This document shows positions 18,801 to 24,985 of a DNA stretch of 64,000 nucleotides, one piece after another. The notes under the pieces were generated by a model that worked only from the letters and a program-made list of their open reading frames with translations, was not told where the DNA came from and searched no databases. Source of the stretch: Colwellia psychrerythraea. Lineage in GTDB: Bacteria; Pseudomonadota; Gammaproteobacteria; Enterobacterales; Alteromonadaceae. Both the position numbers and the translations under genes were made by a program. The stretch is taken from contig NZ_JQEC01000002.1 in the NCBI RefSeq assembly GCF_000764185.1, forward strand, positions 420,610-484,609. The letters run 5' to 3'. Positions within the stretch are counted from its first letter, which is position 1, and each line of letters opens with the position of its first letter.

Positions 18801-20272
18801 AAGGGGATACAAGTATCACCGCTAGCGTTGATGGCATGTCTACCATGGCGACAATTAAAGTGACCTCAACAGGAATAGACCATCTTGAAGTTAGCCCTAG
18901 CTCATGGCAATTACCTTTAGGTACCAGCACAAAATTAATTGCTTATGCTTTTGACGGTGCGGGCATTAAAACTGATATTAGTAATGATGCCGATTGGAAA
19001 GTATTAGCCACGGGCACTGATAATATTCATGTTGATAATAGCGTGACTAATGGCGGTTTTGTTAGTTCAATTGCTATAGGTAATGGCACTGTAGAGGTGA
19101 GTTATGCAGGTTTAGCCGCAACAGCAGAAATTGATGTAACCGACGCCACGGTGGACACACTTACAATTAGCCCGCAGAATACTGAAATAAATATGCCTGG
19201 TAACCAGCAATATACCGCAATGGCGACCTTGACCGATACCACTGTGGTCGATTATACCAAGCAAGTTTATTGGCACACTAGTGATAAAACCGTCGCGACT
19301 ATTGACGCTGCACATCAAGATACTTTAGGTCTAGCATCGGCGGTTAGTGAAGGAACCACTACCATTAAAGCCTCTTTTGGCCCTATATTTACTGAAACTA
19401 ATTTAACCGTTACCTTATTAGGTGGTGGCGTAGATAGTATTCAAATACATCCACATGTAAACCACCTTACAGTGGGTGAAAAAGTACAATTAACATGTTC
19501 ACTTATCCATCTTGATTCTACCCTAAGTGACTGTAACGATGATGTCGTTTGGACTATGGCTGATGACAGTATTGCTCATGTTGAACCCACCGGCAGTACT
19601 GGTGGCTTAATTACTGGCTTAAAAGCAGACACCACACGTGTTTTTGCAACTTACCAAGGGATCACTAGTAGTAACCTTGACGGCCAAATTACCGTAACAG
19701 AGCCAGTTTTAGAGTCAATTACAGTCAATCCTAGCACTCAGACTTTAGCAAGAGAGCAAGCTTTTACTTATAGCGCCACTGCCCATTACAGTGATGGCGA
19801 TGATAAAGATATTTCCAATAGTGTTACTTGGTCGGTAAGCAAACCAAATATTGCCACCGTCAACAATCACGGCCGCGTCATTGGTAAAGTTGTTGGCGAT
19901 ACTCAGGTAACAGCTCGCTTAAACGATATTAGCGGTCAAGCAAGTCTCACTATTGATAACCGCACATATTTATCAGCCGAGTTTATTCCTGATCCGAGCT
20001 CACTTACCGTAGGCGATATTATTGATATTACCTGCATGGTCACCTACGGCTTTCCCCCTTCAGGTACTGATCCTGTTGTGGTCGACATGACCGAACAAGC
20101 AGCCTGGCAGTTTAAATACTCAATAGATGACATAGGCAACTTAAGTAACTCTCCTGGCAGTAAGGGTCACTTTGAAGCGACTAAAGCTGGCTCTAATGTA
20201 ATATCCTGCATGTTGCCACAATCAAATGGCAGCTTTATTGCACCAAATATAAGAATCACTGTTACCAACTAA
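15824..20272 (+). CDS. Giant BIG2-repeat lipoprotein, copy 2 (about 16 repeats)
   Basis: A 1482-residue paralogue of the 9016 gene with the same lipobox (LTAC, Cys22) and N-terminus (CGEGSNSGFPTA). About 16 BIG2 units follow. Units 1-10 align one-to-one with copy 1; unit 6, for example, shares PSVPVGIEGQFTAIAYYSDN and GEFSGYAKAL. From unit 11 onward the two differ in sequence and number. Cysteines again cluster at the N-terminus and in the last units (LTCSLIHLDSTLSDC, ITCMVTYG, ISCMLPQ). Likely an outer-membrane-anchored rod with a variable distal end. The amidohydrolase start is 18 bases downstream. Confidence 0.88.
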   Translation: MKLFSQTKYLILSLLLLLLTACGEGSNSGFPTADCGGEDNLCVSEFTITPNKAAILIDGLQNYQAIATLTDGSELDITDHVTWAVDNETIATIAIDGNTVVATGIADGVAVITGKYRGMNASAQLSVGAITFSIIPSLTTILTDMQQNYQAFAVFPNGVQVEVTEQVSWASDNSAIATINVVDNLVTASGLSEGLATISASYNGKAIYAQLNVINSTAETLLISPASAVMPLGTAKQYSAFLTTTSGEVIDVSTTVNWQITDETIATIDATARLTATEVGSTEITANIVHSNNTLTASSALMVNNAQLDTIAISPVDGIYPVGKIGVYRANAHYADGSVIDVTRETTWQVVDTNIGTIVESGIFAGDSVALSPGKTTISARFQAQTSQTNVEVTAAKTIKLSISPIDASTPVGTQLAYQGFALYSDGTKRNITVLAAWSSSESSVAAIGFTGALSGITNALDIGTTNISVNYDGLTASTPLTVTNAVVTNLQVSPLNPSVPVGIEGQFTAIAYYSDNTTVDVTHNANWTVDDYSIAAVIPNGEFSGYAKALNEGSNQLTASFSGQSANTSITVTAATLSSLSLSPSTAEIPAGTTQQYQLFGLFSDGTNHDLTEFSSFQTSDNAAVSIDSNGLAIAHNDDANPITVTASYRGMQATASLVVTAGLLEYIEVTPSEISIPVGHKGQLYARAFYSDGSNADITYLATWSLDDGDIASVDNTNTDAGEVLGISQGVVTVTASYLGTTATTNVLITAAVLESVSITPVAKTIAAGLTQQYTLTAEFSDKTSSDVTKSSAWISSDPTTASIDNLGLATSYWEGKITITGTYQGISAVATLTITGAELLNIQVTPADPKEPIGTEGRFTATAFYTDGFAADVTSNATWSSLDDGIVHITTSGIAGGRASADKVGISVITAKFAGKTDSTTATVTEAVLESLVISPPSAEVPQGTNFQYRVDGIYSDKVIKDLTHSATWLTGDINIATIDTTGLAMGENQGDTSITASVDGMSTMATIKVTSTGIDHLEVSPSSWQLPLGTSTKLIAYAFDGAGIKTDISNDADWKVLATGTDNIHVDNSVTNGGFVSSIAIGNGTVEVSYAGLAATAEIDVTDATVDTLTISPQNTEINMPGNQQYTAMATLTDTTVVDYTKQVYWHTSDKTVATIDAAHQDTLGLASAVSEGTTTIKASFGPIFTETNLTVTLLGGGVDSIQIHPHVNHLTVGEKVQLTCSLIHLDSTLSDCNDDVVWTMADDSIAHVEPTGSTGGLITGLKADTTRVFATYQGITSSNLDGQITVTEPVLESITVNPSTQTLAREQAFTYSATAHYSDGDDKDISNSVTWSVSKPNIATVNNHGRVIGKVVGDTQVTARLNDISGQASLTIDNRTYLSAEFIPDPSSLTVGDIIDITCMVTYGFPPSGTDPVVVDMTEQAAWQFKYSIDDIGNLSNSPGSKGHFEATKAGSNVISCMLPQSNGSFIAPNIRITVTN

Positions 20273-20290
20273 TCAAAATATTAAGGAATA

Positions 20291-22168
20291 ATGATGTTAA
20301 AGAAGGGATTTTTTATTGCTGCATTAATGTTGCTTAGCGGCTGTGAAACAGCACGTAATACTGATAAAGCGCACGTTAAACAAGACTCGCCCTACAGACT
20401 TTATTTTGGTGGCGATATTGTCACCATGACTGATGAGCAGCCTAGTTATGTGGAAGCTGTAGTTGAACATAAAGGTAAAATTGTTTTTGTTGGTAATAAA
20501 GATTCTGCACTAAGACAATACCCTGAAACAATGACTCAAATGGATCTACAAGGTAGCACCATGTTACCTGGTTTTATTGACCCCCATAGTCATTTTATGT
20601 CGGCATTAATGATGGTCAATCAAATTAATGTTTCAGCTCCTCCCGTTGGTACAGCCACCAATATTGCACAAATTATCGCTAAACTTGCCAATTACCAGCA
20701 AGAGAAAAATATTGCTGAGGGAGGCTGGCTTGTTGGTTGGGGCTATGACCAAGAACTTATTGATGAAAAACGTCATATCATCAAAACAGAACTTGATGCC
20801 GCCTTTCCCAAGCATAAAGTTATCTTGATTCATGTATCTATGCACGGCGCAGTACTCAATTCAAATGCCCTTGCCTGGGCAAATATTGATAAAAATACTA
20901 AAACGCCAAAAGGTGGTGTTATTGCCAGAATGCCCAACAGTAATGAGCCGGCTGGTTTAATTATGGAAATGGCTTATATACCGGTTTTTGAACAGCTACC
21001 GCAACCTAACGAAGCAGAAATGTTAGATCTAATGGCTGAGGCACAAGAACATTATACTAGCCAAGGTTACACCCATGCGGTAGAAGGTTTCACCCATACC
21101 AAACATATAGATTTCTTATTAAAAGCAGCAGAGCAAAATAAATTAATAATTGATATTGCCTCGCTAGCGGCTTTTACAGAAATGGATAAATGGTTCGATA
21201 ATGCAAAATACAAATTTGGTGAGTACCATAATAAATTTAAGCTACATGCCTGTAAAATTACCTTAGATGGTTCACCACAAGGTAAAACCGCTTTTGTTTC
21301 TAAGCCATATTTAACAACCGGACCTGCGGGTCAAGAACATTGGCACGGTGAGTCGTCAATTACCCAAATCCAGCTTGATGCATTAACTAAAAAAATGTTT
21401 GCTGCTAATATTCCGCTGCAAATACATACCAATGGTGATGCTGCTATTGATATGATGATTAAAACGGTAGAGCAGGCAGGTATCACCGCAAAAGACGATA
21501 GACGCACCGTTATTGTCCATTCACAATTTCAACGCCCAGAACACTTAGCTAAGTATGCGGAACTAGGTTTAACACCGTCATATTTTTCTATGCACACCTA
21601 TTTTTGGGGTGATGTTCATGTTAAAAATATTGGTAAAAAACAAGCTGACTTTATCAGTCCTATGAAGGCTGCCAAAGAGGCAGGTCTTATTACTTCTAAC
21701 CATTCTGATTTTAATGTTACGCCATTAGACCCATTTTTTATCATGTGGTCAGCCATGGCACGTGAATCAAGATCTGGCGCGATTATAGGTGCTGAACAAC
21801 GTATCGATGCCTATAGTGCGTTACAAGCCTTAACCACAGGGCCAGCTTATCAGTTCTTTGAAGAAAACCGTAAAGGCATGATCAAGGAAGGTTTATTAGC
21901 GGACTTTGTAATTGTTGAGAATAATCCGTTAAAGCAAGATGTTACTATGATTAAAAATAATAAAGTACTGGCTACCATTAAAGAAGGTCAAACTGTTTTC
22001 AGTAGCTTGCAGCTTGTCGGTGCTGATAGTGATTTACATGGCTGTAAAAGCTCGGCAGGTTATGCTTGGTGTACTAACACTAATCAATGTGAGCGTCCTT
22101 GGCTGTTGGCGAAAGAACAAAGTTTTGCCAATGAACCGGCAGCATTTACAGAATTTTGTAAAAACTAA
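20291..22168 (+). CDS. Lipoprotein amidohydrolase (amidohydrolase_3/YtcJ-like) with Cys-rich tail
   Basis: A 625-residue protein with lipobox LLSGC (acylated Cys near residue 18), so it is membrane-anchored on the periplasmic side. The amidohydrolase_3 fold is clear: GDIVTMTDEQPSYVEAVV, the metal-binding motif GFIDPHSHFMS, IHTNGDAAIDMM, VIVHSQFQRPEH, TSNHSDFNVTPLDP and the closing ADFVIVENNPL. Substrate unknown; the family includes hydrolases of N-acyl amino acids and formamides. After the catalytic domain is an unusual tail of about 45 residues with four Cys (SAGYAWCTNTNQCERPWLL and CKN at the end), probably a small disulphide module. The ATG follows AAGGA at 20282-20286. It may be transcribed with the BIG lipoprotein. 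Confidence 0.8.
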   Translation: MMLKKGFFIAALMLLSGCETARNTDKAHVKQDSPYRLYFGGDIVTMTDEQPSYVEAVVEHKGKIVFVGNKDSALRQYPETMTQMDLQGSTMLPGFIDPHSHFMSALMMVNQINVSAPPVGTATNIAQIIAKLANYQQEKNIAEGGWLVGWGYDQELIDEKRHIIKTELDAAFPKHKVILIHVSMHGAVLNSNALAWANIDKNTKTPKGGVIARMPNSNEPAGLIMEMAYIPVFEQLPQPNEAEMLDLMAEAQEHYTSQGYTHAVEGFTHTKHIDFLLKAAEQNKLIIDIASLAAFTEMDKWFDNAKYKFGEYHNKFKLHACKITLDGSPQGKTAFVSKPYLTTGPAGQEHWHGESSITQIQLDALTKKMFAANIPLQIHTNGDAAIDMMIKTVEQAGITAKDDRRTVIVHSQFQRPEHLAKYAELGLTPSYFSMHTYFWGDVHVKNIGKKQADFISPMKAAKEAGLITSNHSDFNVTPLDPFFIMWSAMARESRSGAIIGAEQRIDAYSALQALTTGPAYQFFEENRKGMIKEGLLADFVIVENNPLKQDVTMIKNNKVLATIKEGQTVFSSLQLVGADSDLHGCKSSAGYAWCTNTNQCERPWLLAKEQSFANEPAAFTEFCKN

Positions 22169-22371
22169 CAATACAGAGCCATAAAACACATAACGAAGAA
22201 AGTGCTTAAATAGATTTCACTAAATATCATCTAGATACAAGTAGCTGAAATATTTAAGCTGATGCCTCAATAAAAAGGAAGAAGCACGGAATTGATGACT
22301 ATCAATGAATGCTTTTGACGAATCAAACCAAACGGATTAGTTGAGTTTTACCGCGACAAGGTTTATTGCTA

Positions 22372-22989
22372 CTAAGCTGGAGTTACCTTATATGCACAGC
22401 GCCTTGCGCCGTCAATGATATGTTCTTCTCGACTCACGGTAGCAACTTCACTCATTAAGGTTTGAAACATCTGCAATTCTGAGCGACAGAAACTTAAACA
22501 CTTAGTGGCCGCGGCACAAATAGGGCAATGGTTTTCCATTAACCAATAGATACCTTCATGCTGCTCTACTGTCGCCATATAACCTTCATCACTACGTATT
22601 TTGGCTAACATTTGTAACTTTTCTTCGACGCCGAATCTATCTGCAAGAGCTAATCTATAATTTGCCATAGCAGTTTCTTCACGGTGGCTGATCAGTTTTT
22701 CCATACCATCATCACCAAATAAAGTAATTACAGAATCCAGTAACTGCACCGTTAATTCATCATGCCTATCAGCAAAGCGACTATTGCCTTTATCCGTTAA
22801 TGACCAATAACGGGTCGGTCTGCCACGAGCTGCTTTTTCATCTTTAAAGACCACATCGCCCGAATCTTCCAAGCCTTGTACATGCTGGCGCACACCCATG
22901 GTGGTCAGAGCCAGTTCACTCGCCAATATTTTTGCCGTTAACGGCCCTTGCGTCTTTAATAGCTGAATTATTTTTTCATGCGTCTTCAT
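22372..22989 (-). CDS. Winged-helix regulator with C-terminal cysteine cluster (COG2345/SufR-like)
   Basis: The N-terminal winged helix is typical (MKTHEKIIQLLKTQGPLTAK, MGVRQHVQGLEDSGDV, RGRPTRYWSLTDKG). The C-terminal half has a Cys cluster, NHCPICAAATKCLSFC, plus RRCAYKV at the end. Regulators of this group, such as SufR, hold an Fe-S cluster through similar cysteines, so redox or metal sensing is plausible. It is divergent from the FMN reductase/VOC operon and probably controls it and itself. An in-frame ATG at 23034 would add 15 residues. Neither start has a clear ribosome site; 22989 is chosen because relatives begin M-K-T-H-E-K. A minus-strand -10 TATAAT lies at 23077-23082. Confidence 0.75.
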   Translation of the reverse strand: MKTHEKIIQLLKTQGPLTAKILASELALTTMGVRQHVQGLEDSGDVVFKDEKAARGRPTRYWSLTDKGNSRFADRHDELTVQLLDSVITLFGDDGMEKLISHREETAMANYRLALADRFGVEEKLQMLAKIRSDEGYMATVEQHEGIYWLMENHCPICAAATKCLSFCRSELQMFQTLMSEVATVSREEHIIDGARRCAYKVTPA

Positions 22990-23054
22990 TAGAATTACGG
23001 CCAAAAAGTTATCTATAGTGCCATTATTACCCATTTTTATCGTCTAGCACAACA

Positions 23055-23139
23055 TTAAGTAAAGGTTTTTATTTATATTATACTTGATCTTCTTTAGTAA
23101 AGTGTTTACCTTATTAAGTAAATAAAAAGCTTTACTTAA
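23055..23139. promoter_or_regulatory. TTAAGTAAA operator candidates in a divergent promoter region
   Basis: The 9-mer TTAAGTAAA occurs at 23055-23063 and 23114-23122, and its exact complement TTTACTTAA at 23131-23139. The last two form a perfect inverted repeat with an 8-base spacer, 21 bases ahead of the reductase ATG. The first lies just downstream of the regulator's -10 (minus strand, 23077-23082). A partial copy (TTTAGTAAA) is at 23093-23101. This is the arrangement of an autoregulated divergent operator. Confidence 0.6.
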
Positions 23140-23159
23140 TAACAGATGGAAGAAATGTT

Positions 23160-23792
23160 ATGAATTTACTTATTATCAGTGCCAGTCAACGCACTCAATC
23201 ACAAAGCGCTAAAGTCGCTAATTATATCGCTGAAACGAGTAGTCAATTTAGTGAAACTAACCATATTGAGTTATGCAAACAACGTTTGCCAATGTGGGAT
23301 GGCGAGGATGACAGTAAACAAGATAACGATAGTGATTGGCTCGCTATTAATAGTCAATTACAAAAAATGGACGCATTAATACTGATTACACCTGAGTGGG
23401 GTGGCACTGCCTCACCGTTATTAAAAAACTTATTAATGATGGCGCAAGCGACTGATATCGGTCATAAACCGGTTTTAATAGTGTCAGTAGTGAACGGCAT
23501 TAGTGGTGCTTACCCTGTAGCAGAGTTACGAATGAACGCTTTCTCTAATAACAAGCTGGTAGCGATTCCCGATCACCTAATTATCAGAAACGTTGAAGAT
23601 ATTTTAAATACCTTCAAGAAACATAACCAGCAAGAAGACAAGGTTATAACTCGCCAAGACAAAAGTATCCGTCATCGAATTGGCTATAGTTTGCATACTT
23701 TACTGCATTACAGCCAGGCAATGAAAACTTTACGTGATAGCTTACGAGGCAACATCTACAACAATGAACATCTTTATCCATACGGCATGTAA
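23160..23792 (+). CDS. NAD(P)H-dependent FMN reductase (flavodoxin fold)
   Basis: A 210-residue protein of the NADPH-dependent FMN reductase family. The phosphate-binding start is LLIISASQRTQSQSAKVA, and the flavin loop is LILITPEWGGTASPLLKNLL. Members reduce flavins, quinones, azo dyes or metals with NAD(P)H. It is the first gene of a set with two VOC genes (42- and 50-base gaps), behind the TTAAGTAAA operator and facing the Cys-cluster regulator. This points to a redox- or electrophile-responsive operon. The last 40 residues (HRIGYSLHTLLHYSQAM) are a helical extension. Physiological substrate not determinable. Confidence 0.82.
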   Translation: MNLLIISASQRTQSQSAKVANYIAETSSQFSETNHIELCKQRLPMWDGEDDSKQDNDSDWLAINSQLQKMDALILITPEWGGTASPLLKNLLMMAQATDIGHKPVLIVSVVNGISGAYPVAELRMNAFSNNKLVAIPDHLIIRNVEDILNTFKKHNQQEDKVITRQDKSIRHRIGYSLHTLLHYSQAMKTLRDSLRGNIYNNEHLYPYGM

Positions 23793-23834
23793 ATTAATCA
23801 TCAGATAAAAATCTGAATAAAAAAAGGAATATTT

Positions 23835-24233
23835 ATGAATTTAAATCAAGTTACCTTACCAGTAAGAGATATGGACATTAGCACTGATTTCTACCGTCGT
23901 TTGGGCTTTTTACAAATTGTTGATACGCCGCATTACGCAAGGTTTTCCTGCCCCGATGATGGTGCAACTTTCTCATTAAGTCTTGATGAAGAGTTAACTG
24001 ATAACAAAAGCCAAAGTGGGGCTGTCATCTACTTTGAGCATCAAGAATTAGATGTTTGGGTTGCAGAGGTTCAACAACGAGGCATTCAATTTGAACAGTT
24101 ACCAACTGAGCAAAGCTATCTATGGCGTGAAGCAACATTACGTGACCTTAGCGGCAATAAAATCAAACTCTATTGGGCCGGAGAGAACCGTTTAAATCCG
24201 CCTTGGCGAGTTGAGAAAACATACCAAGCATAA
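23835..24233 (+). CDS. VOC-family (glyoxalase/dioxygenase fold) protein
   Basis: A 132-residue single-domain vicinal-oxygen-chelate protein: N-terminal strand MNLNQVTLPVRDMDISTDFY, then RLGFLQIVD, an acidic middle strand (VIYFEHQELDVWV) and the closing REATLRDLSGNKIKLYWAG. The fold often holds a divalent metal through His/Glu residues. The usual first metal His is replaced here (LNQVTLPV), so metal binding is uncertain. Second gene of the FMN-reductase operon; AAAGGA at 23822-23827 precedes the start. Confidence 0.8.
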   Translation: MNLNQVTLPVRDMDISTDFYRRLGFLQIVDTPHYARFSCPDDGATFSLSLDEELTDNKSQSGAVIYFEHQELDVWVAEVQQRGIQFEQLPTEQSYLWREATLRDLSGNKIKLYWAGENRLNPPWRVEKTYQA

Positions 24234-24283
24234 ACAAATAAACTACTATAAAAGCATACATTTAAAACGTAAAGGAGAGCACA

Positions 24284-24700
24284 ATGATCACTTTAGAACA
24301 CATTAACTTAGTCGTTAGCGATATAGAAAAGAGTTTAACTTTTTATCAAGCCGCTTTTCCTCACTGGCATGTACGCGGTGGGGACAAAGGTGAATGGTCA
24401 GGTAAACCGAGAAACTGGTTACATTTTGGTGATGACTATCAATATATAGCCCTTGCCGATAATGGTGTTGGTGATAATAGAGACTTAACCGGTCATCAAG
24501 TAGGTTTAGCACACTTTGCTTATATCACCAGTGACCTAAAAGGTACTATCGCACGTATTACAGAGGCTGGTTTCCCAATTCATAAAGATGGTACACCCGA
24601 TGATTATAGAGAGAATATCTATTTTCTTGATGCCGATGGTTATGAAGTCGAGTTTGTTCAATATCACACTGATATCCCAGAGCTAAGAAATCGCTATTAG
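24284..24700 (+). CDS. VOC-family protein, second of two
   Basis: A 138-residue VOC protein with canonical features: ITLEHINLVVSDIEKSLTFY (metal-type His in EHINL), GLAHFAYITSD in the middle, and NIYFLDADGYEVEFVQY at the end (Glu in the expected third-ligand position). It is a likelier metal enzyme than its neighbour. It lies 50 bases downstream with its own AAAGGAG (24272-24278). Possible roles are glyoxalase, fosfomycin/bleomycin-type resistance or an epimerase; the sequence does not decide. A perfect 16-bp inverted repeat follows the gene. Confidence 0.82.
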   Translation: MITLEHINLVVSDIEKSLTFYQAAFPHWHVRGGDKGEWSGKPRNWLHFGDDYQYIALADNGVGDNRDLTGHQVGLAHFAYITSDLKGTIARITEAGFPIHKDGTPDDYRENIYFLDADGYEVEFVQYHTDIPELRNRY

Positions 24701-24722
24701 ACTGAATAAACAAGCCCGTTCA

Positions 24723-24776
24723 ATGTTGATGAATACTGATTGCAACCCACAACAACTTTACAGTATTCATCAACAT
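24723..24776. repeat. Perfect 16-bp inverted repeat
   Basis: ATGTTGATGAATACTG (24723-24738) and its exact complement CAGTATTCATCAACAT (24761-24776) flank a 22-base loop. No T-run follows, so it is not a typical intrinsic terminator. It may stabilise or end the VOC transcript or be a small mobile repeat. Confidence 0.75.
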
Positions 24777-24787
24777 AGCTTAAACTG

Positions 24788-24947
24788 ATACTAATTCCAC
24801 TAAGTTTCTTCTCACTCATCGAGAATTAAAAGCCTTAGAGGCAAGGCATTGATTGCAGATAATGGTTATTCCCTTATCAAAAATAATAACGCAGCATGTA
24901 AGGCTTTTAAACTCCCCCTAAGGGAACTAACTTAATGGACTTGGTAT
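24788..24947. mobile_element. MITE-like inverted-repeat element A (160 bp)
   Basis: Terminal inverted repeats: ATACTAATTCCACTAAGTT (24788-24806) and AACTTAATGGACTTGGTAT (24929-24947) match at 16 of 19 positions as reverse complements. Nested inside are perfect 12-bp arms TTAAAAGCCTTA (24826-24837) and TAAGGCTTTTAA (24899-24910). There is no coding capacity. Related shorter sequences occur at 40420-40493 and 51011-51113. No convincing target-site duplication was seen. Confidence 0.65.
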
Positions 24948-24985
24948 TCCATCAATGTACACACTTAGATAAGTTAAGGTTTTTC

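Noticed and set aside
9016..20272. Regular repeats considered as a CRISPR array or DNA tandem repeat
   Set aside because: The period is about 270 bases, conserved at protein level only and lying within long open frames; these are BIG2 protein repeats.
24935..24985. Upstream extension of cti giving a longer N-terminus
   Set aside because: The extension begins in the terminal repeat of the MITE-like element, lacks a ribosome site, and would bury the lipoprotein signal peptide.
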